NCBI GenBank assembly: GCA_025331565.1 | Contig: JAFREQ010000120.1 | Span: 744,001-808,000, forward strand | Origin: Holacanthus passer | Taxonomy: Eukaryota > Chordata > Actinopteri > Pomacanthidae | Direction of reading: 5' to 3' | DNA: 64,000 bases | Shown here: positions 41,401 through 48,540 of the stretch, one piece after another | Position numbering within the stretch: the first letter of the stretch is position 1 | Layout: every line of letters starts with the position of its first letter | Notes under the pieces: generated by a model | The model's database searches: none | Seen by the model: only the letters and a program-made list of their open reading frames with translations | Told to the model about the DNA's origin: nothing | Position numbers and translations under genes: made by a program

Positions 41401-44400
41401 ACGCCACCTTTCTGGTGTGATCCCTCTCACTGACAGAGTGAGTGGCAGTGGTGTCTTCAGCAATCCTGCAGTAAAAAGTTGGACATCAGTATGTGAAGCG
41501 TCTGACTGACACCTGACAAATGTCACTGTCAGGCTGCTCTTTAGTTTGCGATGCACATCTGAAAAGCCCAGTAGAGGCATCTTGTCCTTGAGTGGAATCA
41601 CATTGTGGACAACCTGCTCCTCAGGTGCCATGTCATCCAGTGTTGTCATGAACAATGCCGCCGGGCTGGTCACTCTGCTGTGGGAGAGGTGTGTCGCGGT
41701 TATGTGTGTGTGTTTTTTCTTCTTTCTTTTTTTTTTTTCCGCGTGTGTAATCCGCCACTCATCTTCTACGCAGACGGGGCTTGGAGCTGAGCCCGAGCCT
41801 CCTCCTCTGTATCTCATTGGAGCTAATTAACTCCTTAGGACTTTATGATTGGGGGGATTGCTTGGGAGCACTGAACCCCATCCAATTAATTAAGAGCTAA
41901 ACGGGCAGCGGCGCTTGCCCCAAAGACTCCCCTGTCAACAAGTTGATTTTCAGCTTTTCTTTATTTTGCACAGGGGGCCCCTGATGTTGGTTTACAAGCA
42001 GAATCCTTGTAATCAGTAGTCAGCGGGGTGATAGGGTGCCAGTTGCAGTTACAAAGCAGCCTGGCAGCGGCAGCATCTCCGCCGTGTGACGAGCTGAGGG
42101 ACGTCTCTGTTTGACTCAGTCACCTGTCACGAATCACCTCCGTCAGCCTCGTCGGCGCTTGTCTTGACAAGGCTTGAGCGCACGTGTTTGTGTATGTCTG
42201 TGTACGTCCCCTGATGGACTTTGTGCTGACGCTCTTTTGCTTTTTCTGTTTATCCAGGTCATCAAAGACCCACCGCCACCTCCTCCACCTTCCCGTCCTC
42301 CACCACCTGTGAGTACATCAGTATAGTGTTGTCACAATGCCAGAATATTTAAATTGATGCCAATGAAAGTTTTAAAGTTTGTGTACGGCATTATTGATGA
42401 AAATAAATAAATCGTCACACAAAGTCACAGAACAAATGCATCAAAAATAACTTATACACATATATAAGCATCGACTAAAACTGAGCATTGAAATTTAGCT
42501 TTAAAAAATCATTTTTTTGGTTTTCTTTCTAAAAATTTGATGAGAAGATTGATACCATTCATGTCTTTGTGTTAAGTATGAAGCTTGAAACAGGGGACAG
42601 TGCCAGGTTAGATCTTTACCTGTGCTTCCTCAGTCTTTATGCTAAGCTGGGCTGATCACCTTGTGGCTCAAGCTCTGTACTTAACACACAGACATGAGCT
42701 TTGAGATCTTTTTTTCTCACTCTCTGAAAGAAAGTGAATAATATTTAAGTTAATATTTGATTTCATTTCGAAAACTTTTGAGAAGTTTCTGCTGGTATTT
42801 TATTTAAGCTGATTTGTTGTTTTTTATGACCTTTCAATGTTGAATAAGCCATTTGTGGAAAATGATATCATCATATCATAAAAATCTGACTCATATCTCT
42901 GTCATCACAATATGCACAAACAGGTTTTGGTCTTTAACGAGCACTGGGTTTTAAGAGCTCTCTCTGCACGACTGCACTCATCTGCAGAGGATTAAAAATA
43001 CTGAAGGAAATAAACTGAGGAAATCAGCAAATTATTTAGTTGCTCAAATTGGACCATGTAGAAAGAATTGATGGCTGTAGCATAAATAAGAACATGAGTG
43101 TCTCTTCCTTCCTGATGAAATGACGTAAATGAGTCTTTCCTGTTGCAAGGAAATGCATTCAAATTTTGATAAATGGGACTGAAACATAATAGAACAATAG
43201 TAAGGACAGCCCTGCATTACCTTCCTTTTGTCCATGCAGTAGAGATGATAGATGCAGTTGTTTACAAGAACTGCGTATGGCTCTAACTGCAAACACATAT
43301 TTATACTGTACAATGGTATGAGTCTCCTAATTTTCCTGTCTTTTTAAGGAGCCAGAGCAGCTCCCCAAGAAGAAGTGGCCGACTGTGGACGCCTCCTACT
43401 ATGGAGGAAGAGGAGCTGGAGGGATCAAACGCATGGAGGTCAGAGCCTAACTATAATCCCCCAACATATTGCTTTCAGGAGCATCAAACACTTTCATCAC
43501 AATCACAAAGTCACATCACCTCCATCATATTTGACACATGAATCTCCTTGATGTTGTTGTAATGTGAAAGGATTATAGCAAAAAAGTCATACCATCTTTT
43601 CTTATAAAATCTAACCAGCAAAAAAACTGCAATCCTACAATGATTAAAATCCTAGAGAGCAGGAAGTGACGCATTCCTGACAGCTGTTACCCTGTAAACC
43701 AACATCATGTTGAGAGAAAACTGCTGACATTCAGCCTTTTCTCTGAAGCTACAAGTTTGTCAAGTTGGCAGCAGGAGGACAGACGGACAGAGAGACAGAC
43801 AGACTGGCTGGCTGGCTGGCTGACTGACTGACTGACTGACTGACTGACTGACTGACTGACTGACCAGCCGAGCTTCTGTCCTCGTCAGTCCACTGATGCC
43901 TCCGACATGACAGGCCCTGCCATCTCGTCCTTGGCCGTCCGGGCCTGATTGGATCAAGTCATTGCCAGGATGAAGGATTGAGTGCTGCTGTCAACTTGAC
44001 ATATCCACCTCGCCCACCTCTCCTCTCCACCTCCCCCTTCTCAACTCCCAAACCTTGGCAGCCCCTTTGTTGTCCGCCTCCTCCGAAGGGAATCCAGGTT
44101 TAAAGGCAAGCTCCCCTCCTCCCCCCTCGCTGTTGTACCCCCTACCGCTTCTCAGCCCCGAGGAAGTTAGTGGCATTGCAGGGATTTCCCAGCATCCTTT
44201 GGGAGCTTCTACCTCTTGACTTTTTCCCCATGAGTGTTGGCAAGCCGCAAGCCTGGCCGTCCCATCGCTCTCTTCTTCCCGAAGCAGGTTGATTCCCACC
44301 GACAGGCCCGTCTCCACTTCTGAAGCTTCCCCCCTGCGGATGGAGAACGAGGTGCTTGTTAAGATCAACCTGCCCTCTCCTTTGCATCCACATTTAAGAT

Positions 44401-45969
44401 GCCACGCTGAGAAAACCACCTCCACCTCCACCACTTTGCCGCTGCCAATATTTCAAACGCATATTGAGCCGGCTGAGGTGACAACGTATCTTTTATTCAT
44501 CGCAGCCCTCTCCTTTCTTGATGCGGCAGGCCAGGGATGTATCCCGGAGATGATTCTGAAAAGCTGTTCTATATTGTCACGGCTTAACCTACAGCTTGAA
44601 AACTGTGTCGCTAATTAATCACCTCTCCCCATTCATGTGACGGTGGATTTTTTATCTCCTCCTTGCAACAGATGTGATGAATTCAATTAAAAAGCAGGAC
44701 AGCTTAACTAACACACAGGCCAACATTCACACGCTCTCACACACACACACACACGCACACACACAATAACACATTATACCACATGTAAATGTGCTTATTA
44801 ATAAAAGCAAAAACAGGTTTTCAGGTCATTTCGTTTTCCTATGGATATATAGTGACAGCAGTTGTCCATCATTTTTTTTCCTTCTTGTACTTGTTAGCTC
44901 CTTTATACCTGAAAATGTCGTTAGCCTCCCCTGCCTCCTTGTTATCGGCTCTTATGGATGTTATTAAGTAGTTTATGAATATGAATAAGCTGAAAAGTTT
45001 TTTTATTAAGGGCTACAACTGGTTCTTTTCATTATCAATTGAATTAAAGAGCCAGGATGACTACTACTGACTGTATGAAAAAACATGTGTACTGTGTTCT
45101 GTGGCTCTGAAGGAGATTTGTCGGGTCTGAGAAGGTCATCTCGTATGAAGTCATCAGGTTTATTTCATCTTGGTTTTGCAGATGACAAATTACTAACAGG
45201 AAGTCTGTGTTGCATTCTATGGTTGTGGAGCTTAAAGACATGGCTGTGGCAAAGCAGTGAGGGTCTATTGAAAATACACTATTAAATTACATTATGTGAG
45301 GTGCAGGATCCTGTTGTTTTGCAGCTATAGGTACTAAAAGTCAATATTTGAGTGTGGTATTAAGCTCAGGTATCTTTTTACTACTGTAGAAAAATTTCAA
45401 ATGATGCACAGACGCATGATCAGCAGTAATGTAATTTTTGCTGCCTCTTAAATCAGTGCTGTGTGTGGTTTTTACCTGTCCAGGTGCGCTGGGGTGAGAA
45501 GGGCTCAACAGAGGAGGGGGCCAGGCTGGAGAAAGCCAAGAACGCCATAGTGTCCATACCTGAGGATGCAGAGGAGCCAATGATCAAACGTCCCACCCCG
45601 AAAGCGGCACCCACCTACCATCAAAATGAGAACAAATGGTACACTCCCATCAAGGTGAGCGCTACAGTCATCTTCCTGCTACTGATGTAACTAAATAGGT
45701 TTGTTTTTTGTCTCTCAGCATAAATCTTTCTCAGTTCTCTTCCCTCTAATTAATGCTGTTCATCATTAGCAGTTTTTTTTGTTTACTTGACTTTTTGTTT
45801 CCTTCCACATATTTTTGTCCATACTTATCATTATTCTGCAAAAAAAGTGAATGAACATGTTGTTGAATCCATTTTTCTGTTGTATCAGGGTCGTCTCGAT
45901 GCTTTGTGGGCTCTGCTGAGGAGGCAGTACGACCGAGTTTCCCTCATGCGACCCACATCTGCAGACAAG
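6241..45969 (+). CDS. antxr2: Anthrax toxin receptor 2 / capillary morphogenesis protein 2, 16 exons, 3'-incomplete
   Basis: Spliced CDS of 16 exons (173, 72, 72, 82, 105, 69, 81, 61, 96, 70, 79, 96, 51, 90, 171 and 81 bases; total 1449 = 483 codons), with all junctions in phase and all introns GT-AG. Seen: a hydrophobic signal sequence (about residues 25-41), a vWA domain (about 46-222) with MIDAS residues D57, S59, S61, T125 and D154, an Ig-like domain with cysteines 236, 261, 284 and 320, a membrane segment (about 324-346), and a cytosolic tail. The tail motifs KWYTPIK and DALWALLRRQYDRVSLMRP and the exon-3 motif LPLTGDR fit ANTXR2; ANTXR1 differs at these points and has a long proline-rich end. 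Known for the family: a type I membrane receptor for collagen IV/VI and laminin, acting in matrix turnover and cell adhesion, and used by anthrax protective antigen; human loss of function causes hyaline fibromatosis syndrome. Human ANTXR2 is about 489 residues, so only a terminal exon of roughly 5-15 codons is missing. Paralogue a or b is undetermined. Confidence 0.95.
6650..6995 (+). pseudogene. Tc1/mariner transposase remnant, family B, internally deleted
   Basis: The left end ataagtatgtggacac resembles the terminal repeat of a widespread fish Tc1-like family. From about 6815 the + strand reads like the C-terminal part of its transposase: a Q-H-L-W-D-E block (the degraded form of the P-I-E-x-L-W-D-E motif near the last catalytic acid), then a decayed tail ending near EEWRLLLQQ. 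Stops and shifts break it and the central transposase is missing. No right terminal repeat is visible. Confidence 0.7.
8990..9011. repeat. 22-bp perfect palindrome
   Basis: tgctgcaacaattgttgcagca is its own reverse complement. It lies within antxr2 intron 1. Confidence 0.85.
9250..9440. repeat. Dispersed fish repeat fragment
   Basis: cacattcacacctggaagctgaccagta, then cttcagtgctgctaatgtt, then ggtccagggatctaactgagg follows a pattern of a common fish repeat that ends in a tRNA-like reverse B-box stretch. The family name is not known to me. Confidence 0.45.
10540..10605. repeat. Short dispersed repeat (gtggtggaagaagt type)
   Basis: acagtggtggaagaagtccagag, then cctttactcaaatacagatggcaatacc matches the opening of a common percomorph repeat. 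Short and degraded. Confidence 0.45.
11302..11373 (+). CDS. antxr2: antxr2 exon 2: vWA domain, MIDAS SGS
   Basis: Completes K58 and gives S59-G60-S61, finishing the DxSxS metal-binding motif of the vWA domain, then the first amphipathic helix. N75-L76-T77 is an N-glycosylation sequon. The acceptor is tttcag, the donor gtcagt. The exon is 72 bases and ends two bases into codon 82. Confidence 0.93.
12430..12715. promoter_or_regulatory. Candidate conserved non-coding element or cryptic exon
   Basis: A GC-balanced, repeat-free block in an AT-rich intron. It is open in two + frames and one - frame. It starts with a fair acceptor (acttgcag at 12511-12518) and has gtgag at 12630. Inclusion would not keep the antxr2 frame in an obvious way and the peptide is not recognised, so a conserved element is as likely. 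No direct proof. Confidence 0.25.
12768..12835. repeat. TACTCAAG-type dispersed repeat
   Basis: cagtggtgggaagtaactgagtacttttactcaagt, then tgtactctttttctcatttactt is the characteristic start of a widespread fish repeat. Only one end is present. Confidence 0.5.
13430..13600. repeat. Degraded dispersed repeat (gtcaagtttatt type)
   Basis: agtcaagtttatttt, then atcacaaatttccctcggaggg, then tttcacaatta follows the opening of a common fish repeat; the rest has decayed. Confidence 0.45.
14759..14945. mobile_element. MITE-like repeat C, internally shortened copy
   Basis: Starts agggactgcaactaatgattatt and ends aataatctttgcagctctt, which is its imperfect inverse (reverse complement aagagctgcaaagattatt). 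The inside carries tctataaaatgtcaaaaaat. At least three other copies lie at 31349-31468, 32394-32725 and 41078-41224. Confidence 0.65.
15090..15161 (+). CDS. antxr2: antxr2 exon 3: vWA beta strand region
   Basis: Encodes S82 to the first bases of R106: the SFIVFS strand followed by a segment ending LPLTGDR. This last motif is typical of ANTXR2; ANTXR1 has a different sequence here. The acceptor is tcttcag, the donor gtactg (weaker than its neighbours but GT-AG). Confidence 0.92.
15162..16542 (+). other. antxr2: antxr2 intron 3 (1381 bp)
   Basis: gtactg to ttttaag. AT-rich. atattgtccagcccta at about 15754-15769 looks like the end of a dispersed repeat. Nothing else seen. Confidence 0.85.
16543..16624 (+). 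CDS. antxr2: antxr2 exon 4: vWA, MIDAS threonine
   Basis: Completes R106 and encodes 107-133. The segment GETYMHEG carries T125, the third MIDAS element. The acceptor is ttttaag rather than CAG; the donor is gtcagt. The exon ends in phase 0, 89 bases before exon 5. Confidence 0.92.
16714..16818 (+). CDS. antxr2: antxr2 exon 5: vWA core strand, MIDAS TDG
   Basis: Residues 134-168, phase 0 at both ends. SSIILALTDGKL contains D154, the last MIDAS aspartate. The acceptor is AAG at 16711-16713; the CAG seven bases later would drop two residues and break the frame, so the upstream site is preferred. The donor is gtgaga. Confidence 0.91.
16819..17083 (+). other. antxr2: antxr2 intron 5 (265 bp) with poly-T
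   Basis: gtgaga to ccacag. An uninterrupted T tract at 16970-16987 lies about 95 bases before the acceptor. Intron 4 (16625-16713) is only 89 bases. Both are compact compared with the other introns. Confidence 0.9.
17084..17152 (+). CDS. antxr2: antxr2 exon 6: vWA YCVG strand
   Basis: Residues 169-191, phase 0 at both ends, with the family motif VYCVGIKDF, which forms a central strand of the vWA fold. The acceptor is ccacag, the donor gtaaga. Confidence 0.93.
17153..18837 (+). other. antxr2: antxr2 intron 6 (1685 bp)
   Basis: gtaaga to caacag. AT-rich, with short A and T runs. No ORF or repeat that I can name. Confidence 0.85.
18838..18918 (+). CDS. antxr2: antxr2 exon 7: vWA C-terminal part
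   Basis: Residues 192-218, phase 0. IADTKDQVFPVKDGF followed by ALKGIVNS matches the end of the ANTXR vWA domain. The acceptor is caacag, the donor gtaagt; a TG-rich stretch starts about 28 bases into the next intron. Confidence 0.93.
18919..22167 (+). other. antxr2: antxr2 intron 7 (3249 bp)
   Basis: gtaagt to cctccag. A (TG)n tract at 18946-18975. A GC-balanced stretch at about 19570-19940 and another at 21540-22110 lack repeats and could be conserved elements; no gene is seen. Confidence 0.8.
22168..22228 (+). CDS. antxr2: antxr2 exon 8: end of vWA, start of Ig-like domain
   Basis: Residues 219-238 plus one base. C224 is placed like the cysteine that pairs with the first vWA cysteine (here C46) in the human CMG2 structure, by analogy. 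SVEPSSVCVN leads into the Ig-like domain, and N238-E-S makes a sequon across the exon junction. The acceptor is cctccag, the donor gtgagt. Confidence 0.92.
22229..23191 (+). other. antxr2: antxr2 intron 8 (963 bp)
   Basis: gtgagt to ttccacag. No feature recognised. Confidence 0.85.
23192..23287 (+). CDS. antxr2: antxr2 exon 9: Ig-like domain, first half
   Basis: Residues 239-270 plus one base. SFDIVLRGNGF and VVCSF (C261) are typical of the ANTXR extracellular Ig-like domain between the vWA domain and the membrane. The acceptor is ttccacag, the donor gtaagt. Confidence 0.92.
24058..24130 (-). mobile_element. Non-LTR retrotransposon 3' tail
   Basis: taagataagataaacctttatt, then tccacagtggggaaattt is the reverse complement of the typical fish tail: a short AATAAAG segment followed by TTATC repeats. 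The same tail occurs in the other orientation at 63020-63092. Confidence 0.6.
24549..24676 (-). mobile_element. Tc1/mariner family A fragment, inverted
   Basis: Reverse complement of the family A segment at 58158-58281: shared blocks include tacccaatcatgatactatc, ctgttaccaatgaacctgtt and cttttgttgc. Because the two copies are so alike, both show the same meaningless short reading frame (SYPIMILSPVTNEP). Confidence 0.75.
24902..25085 (-). pseudogene. Non-LTR retrotransposon reverse-transcriptase fragment
   Basis: On the - strand the peptide has the order GKFPTDWKHANV, then ISLLSSFSKVLERVVSDHI, the N-terminal part (W-K-x-A-x-V ... R-P-I-S-L-L-S) of the reverse transcriptase of CR1/jockey-type LINEs. 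The R-P of R-P-I-S is already lost and no catalytic aspartates follow, so it is a dead 5' fragment. Confidence 0.65.
26370..26422. repeat. (CA)n and (GACA)n microsatellite
   Basis: About 18 CA units with one CG interruption, followed by GACAGACAGACA. In antxr2 intron 9. Confidence 0.95.
27282..27351 (+). CDS. antxr2: antxr2 exon 10: Ig-like domain, LLCPAP motif
   Basis: Residues 271-293 plus two bases. The YLLCPAP motif (C284) is conserved in this family. The acceptor is ttttacag after a T-rich tract, the donor gtaagt. It is followed by the longest internal intron (8377 bases). Confidence 0.92.
31349..31468. mobile_element. MITE-like repeat C, partial copy
   Basis: Carries the right half: acatttaagaagctagaaccag, then a run of gattaat/gatt words, ending actaatctttgcagctcc. 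It shares this end with 14930-14945. Confidence 0.6.
32394..32725. mobile_element. MITE-like repeat C, longest copy
   Basis: Runs from aggcctgcaacac to aatcatttcagcac, with caacagtccaaatccaaagatattttcag and gtgaagctggaa inside. These internal words recur at 41120-41150 (agtccaaaacccaaagata). Ends are diverged; a short tctatctatcta tract has arisen inside. Confidence 0.6.
34470..34620. promoter_or_regulatory. Candidate conserved non-coding element
   Basis: Non-repetitive and rich in homeobox-core ATTA words (ctcattaaacc, gtaattggattggg, tttttaattgcaccc). The call rests only on composition. Confidence 0.2.
35253..35281. repeat. Perfect 13-bp hairpin
   Basis: aattgaacagtaa, a 3-base loop cct, then ttactgttcaatt. 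Intron 10. Confidence 0.85.
35384..35524. repeat. Dispersed fish repeat, internally deleted
   Basis: ggctgcatttatatagtcct, then gaggagctggggattgaacc, then gtggatgacccactttactttcctgat reproduces both ends of a common fish repeat whose middle is missing. Confidence 0.6.
35729..35807 (+). CDS. antxr2: antxr2 exon 11: Ig-like domain, last strands
   Basis: Residues 294-320. ISLNNGKSFISS and a final cysteine (C320) just before the membrane exon complete the Ig-like domain. The acceptor is ctctacag, the donor gtgagt. Ends in phase 0. Confidence 0.92.
35808..36519 (+). other. antxr2: antxr2 intron 11 (712 bp)
   Basis: gtgagt to ctcctgcag. Contains an ATT/ACT trinucleotide run at 36361-36383; otherwise plain. 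Confidence 0.85.
36520..36615 (+). CDS. antxr2: antxr2 exon 12: transmembrane segment
   Basis: Residues 321-352, phase 0 at both ends. About 19 hydrophobic residues (L324-M342) are followed by WWFWPLCC, the signature juxtamembrane motif. C349 and C350 lie where palmitoylation is known in the family. The acceptor is ctcctgcag, the donor gtgagt. Confidence 0.95.
38421..38737. mobile_element. MITE with 17-bp terminal inverted repeats
   Basis: Left end gagaagggatgggtatc (38421-38437); right end gatatccatcccttctc (38721-38737). Sixteen of 17 bases are inverse-complementary. It is 317 bp and non-coding, with an internal tatcagtacaggtactgata that is itself partly palindromic. The gggatgggtatcga start is seen in a common fish repeat. 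No clear target-site duplication. Confidence 0.75.
40180..40400. promoter_or_regulatory. Candidate conserved non-coding element
   Basis: A GC- and CpG-rich block inside AT-rich intron 12, with a CCAAT-box inverse (ctctgattggtccgattcc) and no repeat or coding sign. Inference from composition only. Confidence 0.2.
41078..41224. mobile_element. MITE-like repeat C, partial copy
   Basis: tcattttcattattatttaaatc, then gcagtccaaaacccaaagata, then actaataatttcca. Shares its inner words with 32394-32725. Confidence 0.55.
42258..42308 (+). CDS. antxr2: antxr2 exon 13: proline-rich juxtamembrane tail
   Basis: Residues 353-369: VIKD followed by seven prolines, SR and four prolines. VIKDPPPPP matches ANTXR2 better than ANTXR1. 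The acidic glutamate run that follows in mammals is almost absent: the next exon starts EPEQ. The acceptor is tatccag, the donor gtgagt. Confidence 0.88.
42309..43348 (+). other. antxr2: antxr2 intron 13 (1040 bp)
   Basis: gtgagt to ttttaag. No recognised feature. Confidence 0.85.
43349..43438 (+). CDS. antxr2: antxr2 exon 14: conserved cytosolic motif with tandem tyrosines
   Basis: Residues 370-399, containing LPKKKWPTVDASYYGGRG then GGIKRME, a nearly invariant tail segment of ANTXR1 and ANTXR2. Y386 and Y387 correspond to tyrosines phosphorylated by Src-type kinases in the human receptors. The acceptor is ttttaag, the donor gtcaga. Phase 0. Confidence 0.94.
43439..45483 (+). other. antxr2: antxr2 intron 14 (2045 bp)
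   Basis: gtcaga to tgtccag. Contains a GACA/CTGG/CTGA microsatellite at 43778-43863, a pyrimidine-rich GC block at 43990-44640, a CA tract at 44738-44766 and a short piece of MITE-like repeat C at 45010-45045. Confidence 0.85.
43778..43863. repeat. Compound tetranucleotide repeat GACA / CTGG / CTGA
   Basis: GACA-like units, then four CTGG units, then about eleven CTGA units. Read on the - strand it gives a spurious VSQS peptide. Confidence 0.95.
45484..45654 (+). CDS. antxr2: antxr2 exon 15: cytosolic tail, ANTXR2-specific segment
   Basis: Residues 400-456. VRWGEKGSTEEGARLEKAKN is shared by both paralogues. The following IPEDAEEP stretch, the lysine/proline-rich linker and KWYTPIK are of ANTXR2 type. 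The acceptor is tgtccag, the donor gtgagc. Confidence 0.94.
45889..45969 (+). CDS. antxr2: antxr2 exon 16: last coding exon seen
   Basis: Residues 457-483: GRLDALWALLRRQYDRVSL, then MRPTSADK. This is the most diagnostic ANTXR2 match in the tail. The acceptor is tgtatcag; the donor gtaagtcag is strong, in phase 0, so splicing to another exon is expected. If the intron is retained the frame adds only V-S-Q and stops at 45979-45981. Confidence 0.94.
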
Positions 45970-48540
45970 GTAAGTCAGTGACGTTTTCCAGCTGCTGACA
46001 ATGTTCCCAGTGGAAAATGTATTTGCACGGAGGCCTAAAATACAAACTGTACTCATGATGAAGAAAATATGCAGAGACATGCAACATTGAATAACCAGCG
46101 AAGTGTACGTGGGTGTTTATCTGTAGGGTGTGTGTGGGATACAGTAAATTGGCGTCAGAGTGTTGTGTTGGGTTTTCAGCTGCACAAACCTACAGCTTGA
46201 AGGGAGTGAGTCAAAGTCTCATCAGTGTTCATTGGTACAGTTTATTGTATTCATGGATATAAATAGAGAATATCCTGCATCGCTCTGCAGTGTGGATGGT
46301 CTTCTTCTTTTTGTGACTGTTATTAAAGCCCTATTAAGTCATACTGAGGACTGAGTATGACTTGATTTGAGTATTTTTATCCTTCTGAGTCTTTGAGTCA
46401 CTACAGTTACAGTTATGAACTCGTTGTTTTTATTGAATTACACCCGTTGAGAAACAATAATCTGTGTATTGCCTCTTAGCAGAGGAAGCTACTGGCACGA
46501 CTTTAGCATTGTGTTGTTGTTACCTAACTGGGCCGCTGCAGCTGCAAAGGCTCACTGAAGGGAGCATGACAGGGACAACCTAATATGGTCACACTCTGGA
46601 CTTTTCTCAACCTCCGCCGGAGAAGAGGAAGCATATCGGCTCCACAAACCGCCACACTGAAACCCGACGCCCTGCAGGCGGTTAGGAGAGGGCTGCTCGC
46701 AAACTGCCACCAAGTCAGAGTTAACCAGATGTTATGATATGTTCTTAGCTTTGGCAGCAGTCAATCCAACAAACCACACCATCTGCTGTTGACACTGGGA
46801 TATATGCCTAACCTCAAAATGAAAAGCATAGATTAGAATCAGTTGCAGAGTGTTGTAGAGTGATGGAGCATTTAGATTTAATTTCAGGCCCAGAAACAGG
46901 TTTTCATTAGCCTCTTCCTATAAAACCTCTCCTACAAACTTTTATTCAGGGGTAGCCAGTGTAGAAACCCCTCCCTTTGTACCACATTAAAGCTGCGTAC
47001 AGCTCTTTTTTGAATGTTATAAATTAGAACAACATGAGCTCATTTGCATATAGCCATGCAAAGGAATAAATCTTATTTGACGCTAAAACAGGACCTACAG
47101 CTGACTTCTCCAAATATTTCCTTCACTTCATTCATTTTCTTCATGAATGAAGTAAAATATCACAGAAGCTGTACGGGCTAGTTATTTCACAGTGGTGGGT
47201 CTTTCTGATCCTCTTCCTCTTCACAGTGCTCTGAGAGCACACTGTCTGACTGCAAATGTCTCAAGTGGAATAATGTTTGCTGCTCTGAAGAACATGGGGG
47301 GGAAGTCCAGTTGGCCAGCTGTGAGCCTGCCAGTCGGCATGACGGTGCAGTTTAGCAGAACTCAGAATGCCAGAAAATCCACCTGTCATTTGTTGGTCAG
47401 TATATCATGTTTAAAAATAAGTTAAATTTGGTTGAAATTTTATGTTTGTTGACACTTGTTTGAACATCTTTGAATGACTATATTTCAGCCTGTGGTTAAG
47501 ACCAACTTCACATCAAACTAGAGTAACTGAAGTGCTGTCAACAGCCATTATAACCTAGATGTCTATTGACCTACATGTTACCATATCAGTGCATGCCAGT
47601 CATTACTGCCTGTCTCAAAAGCAATTGTCTTCTTTGACTTGAGGCATCTTTGTGCTACTCTCTGTAAGGTAAAAAGGACTCTAGTAGTAGTAGTGAGTTG
47701 TTTCACTGTCATGCTAAATTCATTAAATGAGCTGTTTGTGTTGTGTTATGAGGTTTAATGATGAGGCCAGGGTTTTCTGTTGATGGCCAGGCTTGCATAT
47801 TTTCCCGCAGTACGCTCATTGGAAAGGCTGCTGTGTTCATGTTGAAATGACAACTATTCCCCTGCTCAATATTCATCCAACTGCCTGAGTTTTGAAAGAA
47901 CAGAAAAAGGCAGAATGTGGAAACATCATGGCTTTCAGCTCCCACTGTGTAAAAGATGATAGATGTTACCACACCAGAGATCACCTCAGTTGCTCTGAAC
48001 AAACAGAGTAGAAAACAGAGCGAAGCCCACTGGTGAGTAAACCAGTTCTGTCAAAGCTCCTAGGATAGAAGAGGACATGGAAGAAAAGCTGCCAGTGGAG
48101 TCCCCGGCACCGCTGGCTCACTTCATTCACATGCCGATCACTTCGCCAAACTCCACTTTTAAGTCTTTGATCAAGACTGTACACAGTGGACACAGGAGAG
48201 AATCAAACAGAGGGCCAGGAAGGCTGTGTGTGTGTTTGAAGTCATGTCTTAACGAAGCAGCAGTCAACAGTGAATGGAAGCTTAATATTGGTGAAAACAG
48301 AAATCATGTATTTTTAAGTGAGGTATGATGTTTTTAGATGCTATATTTGCTTATAGTTGAGCGTCACAAATGCTTTTTCTAAAGCAAACAAGGCAAATAA
48401 GTCATGATTCAACTCTATTTGACTGTCTGAGAAAAGATTCAATGTACTGCAACGCTGCTTGTGGTGTCACTAAACAGATTTTTTCAACAATACTTAACTC
48501 ATACAAACCTTTACTGAAAGCACCTCTTCAGACTGACATT

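Larger units (their letters stand above)
36616..42257 (+). other. antxr2: antxr2 intron 12 (5642 bp)
   Basis: gtgagt to tatccag. Holds a MITE with inverted ends (38421-38737), a MITE-like partial copy (41078-41224) and GC-balanced blocks at 39370-39740, 40180-40400 and 41600-42200. Confidence 0.85.

Noticed and set aside
41350..41830. 155-codon - strand and 94-codon + strand open frames
   Set aside because: They overlap each other in a GC-balanced intron block, with no domain and a poly-T tract inside.
43760..43957. Serine/glutamine/valine repeat protein on the - strand
   Set aside because: It is a translation of the CTGA microsatellite.
43991..44434. 147-codon - strand open frame
   Set aside because: It results from a pyrimidine-rich block; glycine/glutamate-rich low-complexity translation with no recognisable domain.
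6241..45969. Gene identity as ANTXR1 (TEM8)
   Set aside because: The exon 3, 15 and 16 motifs match ANTXR2, and ANTXR1's long proline-rich C-terminus is not seen.
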